From contig CAZYVI010000012.1 in NCBI GenBank assembly GCA_964651245.1, positions 62,001-126,000 of the forward strand: 64,000 bases of DNA, given 5' to 3'. Shown here piece by piece: positions 58,588 to 64,000 of the stretch. The notes below the pieces were generated by a model. It worked only from the letters and a program-made list of their open reading frames with translations, did not search any database and was not told the origin of the DNA. The translations under genes and the position numbers were made by a program. Every line of letters starts with the position of its first letter. Position 1 is the stretch's first letter. Origin of the DNA: Avedoeria sp964651245. Its GTDB lineage: Bacteria > Chloroflexota > Anaerolineae > Epilineales > Epilineaceae.

Positions 58588-60273
58588 ATGATCCCGCCCA
58601 ACGCCCTGATCTACGGCGACAACCTCGACGTCCTGCGCCGGCACATCCCTGACGAGTCCGTCGATCTGGTCTATCTCGACCCGCCATTCAACAGCAACGC
58701 CGCCTACAACGTCCTGTTCGGCGGCGGTGCCGGCAAGGCGGCCGCGCAAGTGCGCGCGTTCGAAGACACGTGGCATTGGGACGAGAACGCCGCGCGCGTG
58801 TACCAGGAGACGGTAGAGGCGGGCGGCGGCGCGGCTGAAGCCTTGCGCGCGTTCAAGCAGCTCATCGGGCGTAACGGTGGCGATATGATGGCGTACCTGG
58901 CGATGATGGCGCCGCGGTTGGTGGAGTTGCGGCGAGTGTTGAAGCCAACGGGTAGCATCTATCTACACTGCGACCCGACAGCGAGTCACTATCTCAAGGT
59001 GCTCATGGATGCCGTGTTTGGTGTAGCTAGCTTTCGCAGTGAGTTGATTTGGAAGCGAACAAGCGCACATGCCAGCGCGCGTCGATGGGGACCGGTTCAT
59101 GACACCATTTTACACTACACAAGGTCGGATGATTTCGTGTGGAATGCGGCCTATCAGCCATTGCCACAAGAGACCATCGATAAGTGGTACAACAACGTTG
59201 AGGCCGAGACAGGTCGCCGTTTCAATCGCGCCGACCTGACGGCGGCCGGTATCCGAACCGGACCATCCGGAGAGCCTTGGAGGGGGATTGATCCAAACGC
59301 CAAGGGCAGACATTGGGCTATCCCTGGCTTTGTCGGCGAGATTGTGAGTGGGTTGGAGACACAAGCCGCTCTCGATGCTTTGGACGCTGCCGGTCGGTTG
59401 TTCTGGCCCAAGCGCGCCGACGGCATCCCGATGCTAAAGCGATATCTCGACGAATCAAGAGGCGTGCCCGCCGTCGACGTGATTACGGACGTCAACCCTC
59501 TGAACAATAAGGCCGCCGAGCGCCTCGGCTACCCAACCCAGAAGCCGCTTGCCCTCTTGGAGCGCATCATCCAGGCCAGCAGCAGCCCCGGCGACGTCGT
59601 GCTCGACCCGTTCTGCGGCTGCGGCACGACCGTACACGCGGCGCAGCAGCTCGGCCGCAAGTGGATCGGCATCGACATTACGCACCTTGCCATCGGCCTC
59701 ATGCGCACACGCCTGCGCGACGCGTTCGGCCCGGCGGCGGAGTTCAAGGTCTACGGCGAACCGACGACGCTGGACGGGGCGGCCGAACTAGCCGCCACGG
59801 AACCTTACCAGTTTCAATTCTGGGCGCTAGGACTCATTGGCGCCCGTCCTGATTCGCGGGATGAAAGGCGCGGTGCGGACAAGGGAGTCGACGGTCGACT
59901 GTTCTTTCACGACGAAGGGCCGAGCGGGCCGACGAAGTCCGTAATCATCTCGATCAAGGCTGGTCAGAACATCCACAGCAATATGGTCGATGAGTTGCGT
60001 GGCGTGGTGAGAAAGGAGGACGCAACGATGGGCGTCCTAATAACCATGAAGGAGCCGACGCGCCCGATGCGCGAGAACGCGGCCGACGGTGAGTTCTACC
60101 GATCGCCTTGGGATGGCAAGGACTATCCGCGTATCCAGCTCTTGACCGTGGCCGAGTTGCTCGACGGGCGTGGCATCCAGATGCCGGCGCCGTCGATCAC
60201 GAACACGACGTTTCAGCGGGCGCAGCGCAGCGGGTCCAGCGGCGGGACGCAGCCGACGCTGCCCGGCACGTGA
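58588..60273 (+). CDS. DNA methyltransferase fused to an Mrr-like nuclease domain
   Basis: A 561-residue protein; the ATG at 58588 has an AAGGAG site and starts the family's first strand, while an earlier frame start lies in the iterons. Residues 1-395 form a beta-class amino-methyltransferase: catalytic motif DPPF at 31-34 and SAM-binding DPFCGCGTT at 340-348. Residues 400-520 resemble an Mrr-type endonuclease: GADKGVDGRLFF (D435) and ISIKAG (K457), which fits D...xK. The span between motifs (about 120-297) is visibly AT-richer than the ends. It resembles a restriction-modification enzyme in one chain; specificity is unknown. Confidence 0.85.
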   Translation: MIPPNALIYGDNLDVLRRHIPDESVDLVYLDPPFNSNAAYNVLFGGGAGKAAAQVRAFEDTWHWDENAARVYQETVEAGGGAAEALRAFKQLIGRNGGDMMAYLAMMAPRLVELRRVLKPTGSIYLHCDPTASHYLKVLMDAVFGVASFRSELIWKRTSAHASARRWGPVHDTILHYTRSDDFVWNAAYQPLPQETIDKWYNNVEAETGRRFNRADLTAAGIRTGPSGEPWRGIDPNAKGRHWAIPGFVGEIVSGLETQAALDALDAAGRLFWPKRADGIPMLKRYLDESRGVPAVDVITDVNPLNNKAAERLGYPTQKPLALLERIIQASSSPGDVVLDPFCGCGTTVHAAQQLGRKWIGIDITHLAIGLMRTRLRDAFGPAAEFKVYGEPTTLDGAAELAATEPYQFQFWALGLIGARPDSRDERRGADKGVDGRLFFHDEGPSGPTKSVIISIKAGQNIHSNMVDELRGVVRKEDATMGVLITMKEPTRPMRENAADGEFYRSPWDGKDYPRIQLLTVAELLDGRGIQMPAPSITNTTFQRAQRSGSSGGTQPTLPGT

Positions 60274-60326
60274 GACGGCACGCGGGCGGCGGCATCGCGT
60301 CCGGCACGTAACACAAGGAGCGCAGC

Positions 60327-60638
60327 ATGGCTTGGGAATCGCGCAACGGCAGCGGCCGCTACTACACGCGATCCCGCCGCGTCAACGGCCGCGTCGTGCG
60401 CGAGTATTTCGGCCGTGGGCTGCTGGCCGAGTATGCGGCCGCCGTTGACGACGTGGACCGCGAGAATCGCGCCCAGGCAGCCGCTACGTGGCGGGCTGAG
60501 CGTGAGGACGTGGATGCCGTGCGCGCCGCCGTGCGCGGCCTTGGGGCGGCCGTAGACGCTGCCGTCGCGGCTGAGTTGGTGGTGCTTGGATACCACAGGG
60601 AGCGTGGCGAATGGCGACGAACGAAGAGCCGATCCTGA
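60327..60638 (+). CDS. small basic protein, element gene of unknown role
   Basis: A 103-residue protein with an AAGGAG ribosome site. It begins with a compact basic segment, GRYYTRSRRVNGRVVREYFG, followed by charged helices (EDVDAVRAAVRGLG). Similar 'YYTRSRRVNGRVVREY' proteins seem to recur in Chloroflexota and Planctomycetes islands, from memory, without a function. It overlaps the next gene by 28 bases. Confidence 0.6.
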   Translation: MAWESRNGSGRYYTRSRRVNGRVVREYFGRGLLAEYAAAVDDVDRENRAQAAATWRAEREDVDAVRAAVRGLGAAVDAAVAAELVVLGYHRERGEWRRTKSRS

Positions 60639-61138
60639 GGCTGGCCGAGTTCACCGACGGCGATGCCAAGCGCTTTCGCGCGCTGTCGTCGGAGGGCAAG
60701 CGCGGCGGCGCTGAAATGCTGGCCATCCTGCGCCGCAATCCTCTCGCTGCCGCCAAGGCGGGCGACCTGTCCCGGCACATCGGCGCCAAGATCATCACTC
60801 GGCTGGCCGGTGGCGATGCCGAGTCCGTCACTGCCGAGTGCTTCCGGCAGCGCTGCGCCGACCTGCGCCGTGAGTTGGGTTACGACGACGCGCCAGCTGT
60901 CGAGCGCTTGCTCATCGATCGCATCATCGTCACCTGGCTTCACCTGCACGACGTCGAGTCCAGCCGCCAGGTCGAGGGCTTGACGCTTGGGCAGTCGGCC
61001 TTTTACGACAAGGCCGTCGGCATGGCGCAGTCGGACCACGTGCGCGCCTTGCTGGCGCTCGCCAAAGTCCGCAAGCTGGCGCTGCCGGCCGTCCAGGTCA
61101 ACGTGACGACGGGCAATCAGTTGAACCTTGCCGTATGA
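60611..61138 (+). CDS. hypothetical helical protein paired with the gene upstream
   Basis: A 175-residue protein with a mostly helical pattern: repeated 'RRELGYDDAPAVERLLID' and 'MAQSDHVRALLALAKVRKLA' stretches and an ending of NVTTGNQLNLAV. No family is recognised. It starts inside the previous gene (28-base overlap), so the two are translated together. The pair sits between the methyltransferase and the control region, as accessory genes of the element do. Confidence 0.6.
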   Translation: MATNEEPILRLAEFTDGDAKRFRALSSEGKRGGAEMLAILRRNPLAAAKAGDLSRHIGAKIITRLAGGDAESVTAECFRQRCADLRRELGYDDAPAVERLLIDRIIVTWLHLHDVESSRQVEGLTLGQSAFYDKAVGMAQSDHVRALLALAKVRKLALPAVQVNVTTGNQLNLAV

Positions 61139-61168
61139 GCGCGAGGCCGGCGGCGGGCGGCGGGCAAG

Positions 61169-61177
61169 TTATCCACA
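61169..61177 (+). promoter_or_regulatory. DnaA box TTATCCACA
   Basis: A perfect consensus DnaA box at the start of a clearly AT-richer stretch (about 61165-61270). No second box is seen nearby. It suggests host-initiator input into the element's replication or control, by inference. Confidence 0.6.
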
Positions 61178-61193
61178 GATACGCCATACAATG

Positions 61194-61226
61194 TCGCACT
61201 ATAGTCGTTATGTATATCTAGTGCGA
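61194..61226 (+). repeat. inverted repeat in the control region
   Basis: TCGCACTA (61194-61201) and TAGTGCGA (61219-61226) are perfect arms 17 bases apart. ATACAATG also occurs directly at 61186 and 61226. This lies before the RHH promoter and is probably a regulator-binding site. Confidence 0.6.
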
Positions 61227-61234
61227 TACAATGC

Positions 61235-61267
61235 TTGACAATGCCGCCGAGTTATGATACGATCATA
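61235..61267 (+). promoter_or_regulatory. RHH gene promoter with overlapping operator
   Basis: TTGACA (61235-61240) and TACGAT (61258-61263) are 17 bases apart. The -10 is inside the palindrome TATGAT-ACG-ATCATA (61253-61267). An operator over the -10 of a small RHH regulator suggests autorepression. Confidence 0.7.
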
Positions 61268-61320
61268 CCTTGGTCCATCCGGCGGGCGCGCGCCGCCTGC
61301 GGTCAATAAGGATCGGGCGC

Positions 61321-61560
61321 ATGGCGAACGGGATCAAGGGCAGCAGGGCAACCGGCATCCGGCTTGGCGATGAACACGTCGAGCGCCTCGAATCGCTGGC
61401 GCCGCTCTTCGGCGGCAACCGGGCGGCTACCGTCCGCGCTGCGCTCGACGTCCTGGCCGAAGTCGTCGCCGTGCCGACCGCGCTACATGCGCTAGCGCTC
61501 AGCGGCGCGCCGGCTGCGCTGCGCGAGTATGGCAAGGCGCGGCCGGACGGGGCGCACTGA
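61321..61560 (+). CDS. ribbon-helix-helix regulator
   Basis: A 79-residue protein from the ATG at 61321, about 50 bases after the predicted transcript start. SRATGIRLGDEHVERLESLA forms the ribbon and first helix, and NRAATVRAALDVLAE the second, as in MetJ/Arc-type dimeric repressors. The C-terminal 25 residues are extra. The palindrome over the promoter is its likely operator. It is followed after 87 bases by the integrase gene. Confidence 0.8.
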   Translation: MANGIKGSRATGIRLGDEHVERLESLAPLFGGNRAATVRAALDVLAEVVAVPTALHALALSGAPAALREYGKARPDGAH

Positions 61561-61647
61561 CGGAACTCCGCGCCCAAAAAAAGGAAGAGCGGCCGAGTTG
61601 CCCGCATCCGGCTGGCGGATCGGCCTTCGTAGCGATTGGAGGATCGG

Positions 61648-62796
61648 ATGGCCAAGCGCGGAAACGGCGAAGGCAGCATCGGCCAGGACGCCCGCGGGCG
61701 TTGGGTTGCGCGCGTGACGCTGGCCGGTGGCCGTCGAAAGGCGCTCTACGGCCGGACGCGGGCCGAAGTCGCCGCGTTGCTCGTCAAGACGACCCGCGAG
61801 CGTGACCAAGGGCTGCCGGTGGCCGATGGACGCCTGACCGTGGCCGCGTACCTGGCGCACTGGCTGGAACACGGCTGCCGGCACGTCCAACCTAGCACCC
61901 TGGTCAGCTACGAACGGCACGTTCGCGTCCACTTGGCGCCCAAGTTTGGGCGGCTGCGCCTGGACGCCCTCAGCCCGCGCCACGTCGAAGAGCTGGTGGC
62001 CGAGCTGGCCGCCGCCGGCAAGAGCGCCGCAACGATCGCCCGCGTGCGGGCAACGCTGCGGCGCGCACTCGGCCAGGCCGTGCGGCAAGGCATCCTGCCG
62101 CGCAACGTCGCGTCCGGAGCCTTGGTGGCCGTGCCACGTGCAACCGTCAAGGAAACCCGCGTGCCGACGCCAGAAGAAGCACGGGCGATCCTGGCCGCGT
62201 TCCAGGGCCACCGGCTGGAAGCCGCCGTGGCCGTGGCCATTGGCTGCGGGCTGCGCCTTGGCGAGCAACGCGCGCTGCGATGGGCCGATGTCGACCTCGA
62301 CGCCGCCCGGCTGCACGTGCGCCAAGCGTGGCAAGACACGGCCGACGGTCCGCGCCTGGCCGAACCCAAGACGCGCGCAAGCCGGGCGCCCGTGGCGATC
62401 CCGGCCAGCGTCGTTGCCGTGCTCCGCAAGCACAAGGCCGCCCAGGCACGCGAAGCGCTGGCCGACGGCCGGCACCTCGACCCGGCCACGGCGTTCGTGT
62501 TCGCATCCCGCGCCGGCACGGCGCTTGACGGCCCGAACGTGCTGCACGCGTTCCAGGCGCAACTCGCAGCCGCCGGGCTGCCGCGGATGCGCTGGCACGA
62601 CCTGCGGCACGCGTGCGCGTCGCTCTTGCTGGCCAACGGGGCGGACATCGTGACGGTGGCCGCTGTGCTCCGGCACGCCAGCCCGACGACGACGCTAAAC
62701 ACGTATGCGCACGCCCTGCCAGGTGGCGTAGAGGCGGCGGCGGCGCGAATGGATGCCATCCTGACGGGCGGGCGCGTGGCCGGCGCCAACGCCTAA
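61648..62796 (+). CDS. int: tyrosine recombinase, integrase of the element
   Basis: The ATG at 61648 is chosen because GGAGG lies five bases upstream; an upstream TTG is less likely. It gives 382 residues. An AP2-like arm-binding N-terminus (about 1-45) and a SAM-like core-binding domain (about 63-150) precede the catalytic domain. The active site is complete: R203, K241, H317, R320, H343 and nucleophile Y353 in NTYAHA. It lies 82 bases from the attR repeat and integrates into the tRNA-Lys 3' end. Xis-like and arm sites are at the other end, which become adjacent to it in the circle. Confidence 0.95.
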   Translation: MAKRGNGEGSIGQDARGRWVARVTLAGGRRKALYGRTRAEVAALLVKTTRERDQGLPVADGRLTVAAYLAHWLEHGCRHVQPSTLVSYERHVRVHLAPKFGRLRLDALSPRHVEELVAELAAAGKSAATIARVRATLRRALGQAVRQGILPRNVASGALVAVPRATVKETRVPTPEEARAILAAFQGHRLEAAVAVAIGCGLRLGEQRALRWADVDLDAARLHVRQAWQDTADGPRLAEPKTRASRAPVAIPASVVAVLRKHKAAQAREALADGRHLDPATAFVFASRAGTALDGPNVLHAFQAQLAAAGLPRMRWHDLRHACASLLLANGADIVTVAAVLRHASPTTTLNTYAHALPGGVEAAAARMDAILTGGRVAGANA

Positions 62797-62820
62797 TCAG
62801 AGGCGATCCGCCGCCGGGTT

Positions 62821-62842
62821 GGCATCCACGTTGGCATCCACG
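62821..62842 (+). promoter_or_regulatory. right pair of GGCATCCACG sites
   Basis: GGCATCCACG at 62821-62830 and 62833-62842, 12 bases apart, in the same orientation as the left array. They flank attR and are probable arm sites for the integrase. Confidence 0.6.
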
Positions 62843-62878
62843 GCGACAAACGCAGGCCAGAATCGGCCGATTTACAGA

Positions 62879-62922
62879 GCACCGACGGAGGGATTCGAAC
62901 CCACAACCAAGGGATTAAGAGT
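62879..62922 (+). repeat. attR: repeat within the intact tRNA-Lys
   Basis: Identical for 44 bases to 55495-55538. The copy here is joined to the 5' half of the tRNA at 62923-62951, so the gene is whole. Confidence 0.92.
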
Positions 62923-62951
62923 CCCCTGCTCTACCGTTGAGCTACGTCGGC
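62880..62951 (-). tRNA. tRNA-Lys (anticodon CUU), integration target
   Basis: A 72-nt tRNA on the minus strand. The acceptor GCCGACG pairs with CGTCGGT, giving a G-U at the first pair. The anticodon loop CTCTTAA reads CUU. The T-stem GTGGG/CCCTC has one T-T mismatch. CCA is not encoded here, but the displaced copy at the left end is followed by CCA. Both points fit a gene whose 3' end was replaced by the element. Confidence 0.92.
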
Positions 62952-62964
62952 GTGCGGGTCGAAG

Positions 62965-62970
62965 ATTGTA
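62965..62970 (-). promoter_or_regulatory. -10 box TACAAT of tRNA-Lys
   Basis: On the minus strand it ends 13 bases before the tRNA, close to the spacing seen for tRNA-Leu. Confidence 0.6.
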
Positions 62971-63084
62971 GCGCCGGCGGCGGCGCTGTCAACCGGTCGC
63001 GCGTCGGCCCGCCGCTCCCGTCGCGCCTGCTGCGGTCGACCGAGCCGGCCGCAGACCGCCGACCGCCGTCGTCGGCGGCGGTGC

Positions 63085-63090
63085 TATACT
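63085..63090 (+). promoter_or_regulatory. extended -10 box of tatA
   Basis: TGCTATACT gives an upstream TG and TATACT. The transcript would have a leader of about 60 bases with an AGAAAGG ribosome site before the ATG at 63160. Confidence 0.55.
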
Positions 63091-63159
63091 CGACCGCGGG
63101 CCAGCCGGCCCGGGGAGGCGTCGCGGATGCGCGCGGCGTAGCAGAAAGGTGCGTCGACC

Positions 63160-63378
63160 ATGCTCGGTGGAATCGGGATGCCGGAGCTCCTTGTCATCTT
63201 GGTGATCGTCCTGATCATCTTCGGCGCGGGCAAGATTAGCGAGATCGGCGGCGCGCTCGGGCGCGGCATCAGCGAGTTCCGCAAGAACTCGGCCGGCGAC
63301 GAACGCGCCAAGGACGCCGCGGCCGCCGCGGCGCCCGCGACCGACGCCGAGGCCACGCCGCCCAAGCTCGTCAGCTAG
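63160..63378 (+). CDS. tatA: TatA/E-type twin-arginine translocase subunit
   Basis: A 72-residue protein: short N-terminus MLGGIGMPELL, a single helix to about residue 22, the hinge FGAGK, an amphipathic helix with GRGISEFRKN and an Ala-rich acidic tail. This is the TatA/TatE layout, forming the pore that exports folded twin-arginine proteins. TatB would be longer. No tatC lies nearby. The 3' end overlaps the convergent pseudouridine synthase by eight bases. Confidence 0.92.
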   Translation: MLGGIGMPELLVILVIVLIIFGAGKISEIGGALGRGISEFRKNSAGDERAKDAAAAAAPATDAEATPPKLVS

Positions 63379-64000
63379 GGTCGCCGGTCGGGCCGGGCGC
63401 GCCGCCGGCGTCGCCGCCCGCATCGCCATCGGCCGCCGCGCCCCACGCCCCGTCGTCGTCCCCGCCCGCGTCGGCGGCCACGGCGTCGGGCGTGGGCCAC
63501 TCGGCCAGAACCGCGGCCGACGCGTCGGTCAGCGCCGGCCAGCCGTCGCCGTAGCGGCGGGCGATCTCGGCGGCCAGGTCGTCCGGCGGCGGTGCGACGA
63601 GGGCCAGGCGCGCGCCCGTCGTCGGGTGGTCGAGCGCCAGCCGCCAGGCGTGCAGCGCCATGCGGCCCAGGTCGCGGTCGGGGCGGCCGTAGAGGCGGTC
63701 GCCGGCCACGGGATGGCCGATGGCGGCCAAGTGGACCCGGATCTGGTGCGTCCGGCCCGTGAACAACCGCACCACCACCAGGCTGTCGGTCGGGCGCGAC
63801 GCCGCCACATGGTAGCCGGTGACCGCCCGCCGGCCGCCGGCCACCACCGCCATCCGCTGGCGATGGGCCGCGTCGCGGCCGAGCGGGGCGTCGATGAGCC
63901 CGTACGGCGCGTTGGGGGCGCCGCGCACCACGACCAGGTAGGTCTTGTCGACGGTGCGCGCCTTGAACTGCGCCTGCAGCGCCGCGCGCACCGCCGGCGT
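63371..64000 (-). CDS. RluA-family pseudouridine synthase, C-terminal part
   Basis: The gene runs off the right edge; about 209 residues are visible. TYLVVVRG, FTGRTHQIRVHLAAIGHPVAGDRLYG and RMALHAWRLALDHPTTG are the conserved C-terminal motifs of RluA/RluD enzymes, which isomerise uridine in rRNA or tRNA. The catalytic aspartate motif (HRLD) lies beyond the window. A ~40-residue acidic, Gly/Asp-rich tail is present at the C-terminus. Convergent with tatA. Confidence 0.92.
   Translation of the reverse strand, partial: TPAVRAALQAQFKARTVDKTYLVVVRGAPNAPYGLIDAPLGRDAAHRQRMAVVAGGRRAVTGYHVAASRPTDSLVVVRLFTGRTHQIRVHLAAIGHPVAGDRLYGRPDRDLGRMALHAWRLALDHPTTGARLALVAPPPDDLAAEIARRYGDGWPALTDASAAVLAEWPTPDAVAADAGGDDDGAWGAAADGDAGGDAGGAPGPTGDPS

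Larger units (their letters stand above)
55495..62922 (+). mobile_element. 7.4-kb integrated satellite-like element in tRNA-Lys
   Basis: The 44-bp repeats mark the ends; removing one copy gives a 7384-bp circle. Contents, all on the plus strand: arm-like sites, promoter and terminator, xis-like HTH gene, small Cys protein, primase-helicase, iterons, methyltransferase-nuclease, two unknown genes, DnaA box and RHH regulator, and integrase next to the intact tRNA. No structural, lysis, relaxase or conjugation genes are seen. Several parts are less GC-rich than the chromosome. The nearest known class is phage-inducible islands (PICI), but an integrative plasmid is also possible. Confidence 0.85.

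Overview
The window is very GC-rich, densely coding DNA that looks like a Chloroflexota chromosome, most likely from the Anaerolineae/Caldilineae/Ardenticatenia side. Support comes from the protein style: large exported proteins with Thr/Pro-rich linkers, DUF5667/DUF5666-type proteins beside an ECF sigma factor, and several secreted proteins with a C-terminal YLP-type motif. Chaperone and protease housekeeping genes lie alongside. The assignment is from protein style, not from rRNA, and should be read that way.

Layout. Bases 1-6017 (+): the end of a Yip1-like protein, an ABC ATPase, a secreted CARDB-like protein, a MacB-type permease, then a B12-binding methylmalonyl-CoA mutase small subunit and its MeaB GTPase. 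Bases 6014-15534: a small membrane protein (-), then a PhoD-like phosphatase, a CotH-family lipoprotein, a MOSC protein, a giant FG-GAP/VCBS surface protein with a 375-residue Thr/Pro linker, and a DinB-like protein. Bases 15573-22215: an S9 peptidase (-), a large secreted protein, PRPP synthetase and a small membrane protein. Bases 22225-36930 (-): gpmI, a pentapeptide/membrane/PPC protein, a beta-propeller protein, an ECF sigma factor, a DUF5667/DUF5666 protein and two more exported giants. Bases 37030-42395 (-): a spermidine-synthase-like membrane protein, clpX, clpP, tig and tRNA-Leu. Bases 42500-55474: a small Cys protein, a lipoprotein, 3-methyladenine glycosylase, hsp20, a two-component pair, a DnaJ/CbpA chaperone, a histone-deacetylase-like enzyme, a propeller protein, a KimA-like transporter and a TerC-family protein.

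The standout is a 7.4-kb integrated element at 55495-62922. It sits in a tRNA-Lys gene and is bounded by a perfect 44-bp direct repeat. It carries clustered candidate integrase arm sites, a strong promoter and terminator that could make a ~165-nt RNA, an excisionase-like HTH protein and a Cys-rich small protein. A primase-helicase follows, then a 9-bp iteron array, a DNA methyltransferase fused to an Mrr-like nuclease domain, two unknown proteins, a DnaA box in an AT-rich patch, an RHH regulator with an operator over its promoter, and a tyrosine integrase. No capsid, portal, relaxase or conjugation gene is visible. The layout resembles a phage satellite (PICI-like) or integrative plasmid with restriction-modification-type cargo. 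To the right lie tatA and a truncated RluA-family pseudouridine synthase.

Many genes show a TANNNT box 6-9 nt before the start codon, implying leaderless transcription. Many neighbours overlap by GTGA or ATGA, implying translational coupling. The only gene-free stretch over 300 bases is 55539-55946, described under the element's arm sites, promoter, RNA and terminator.
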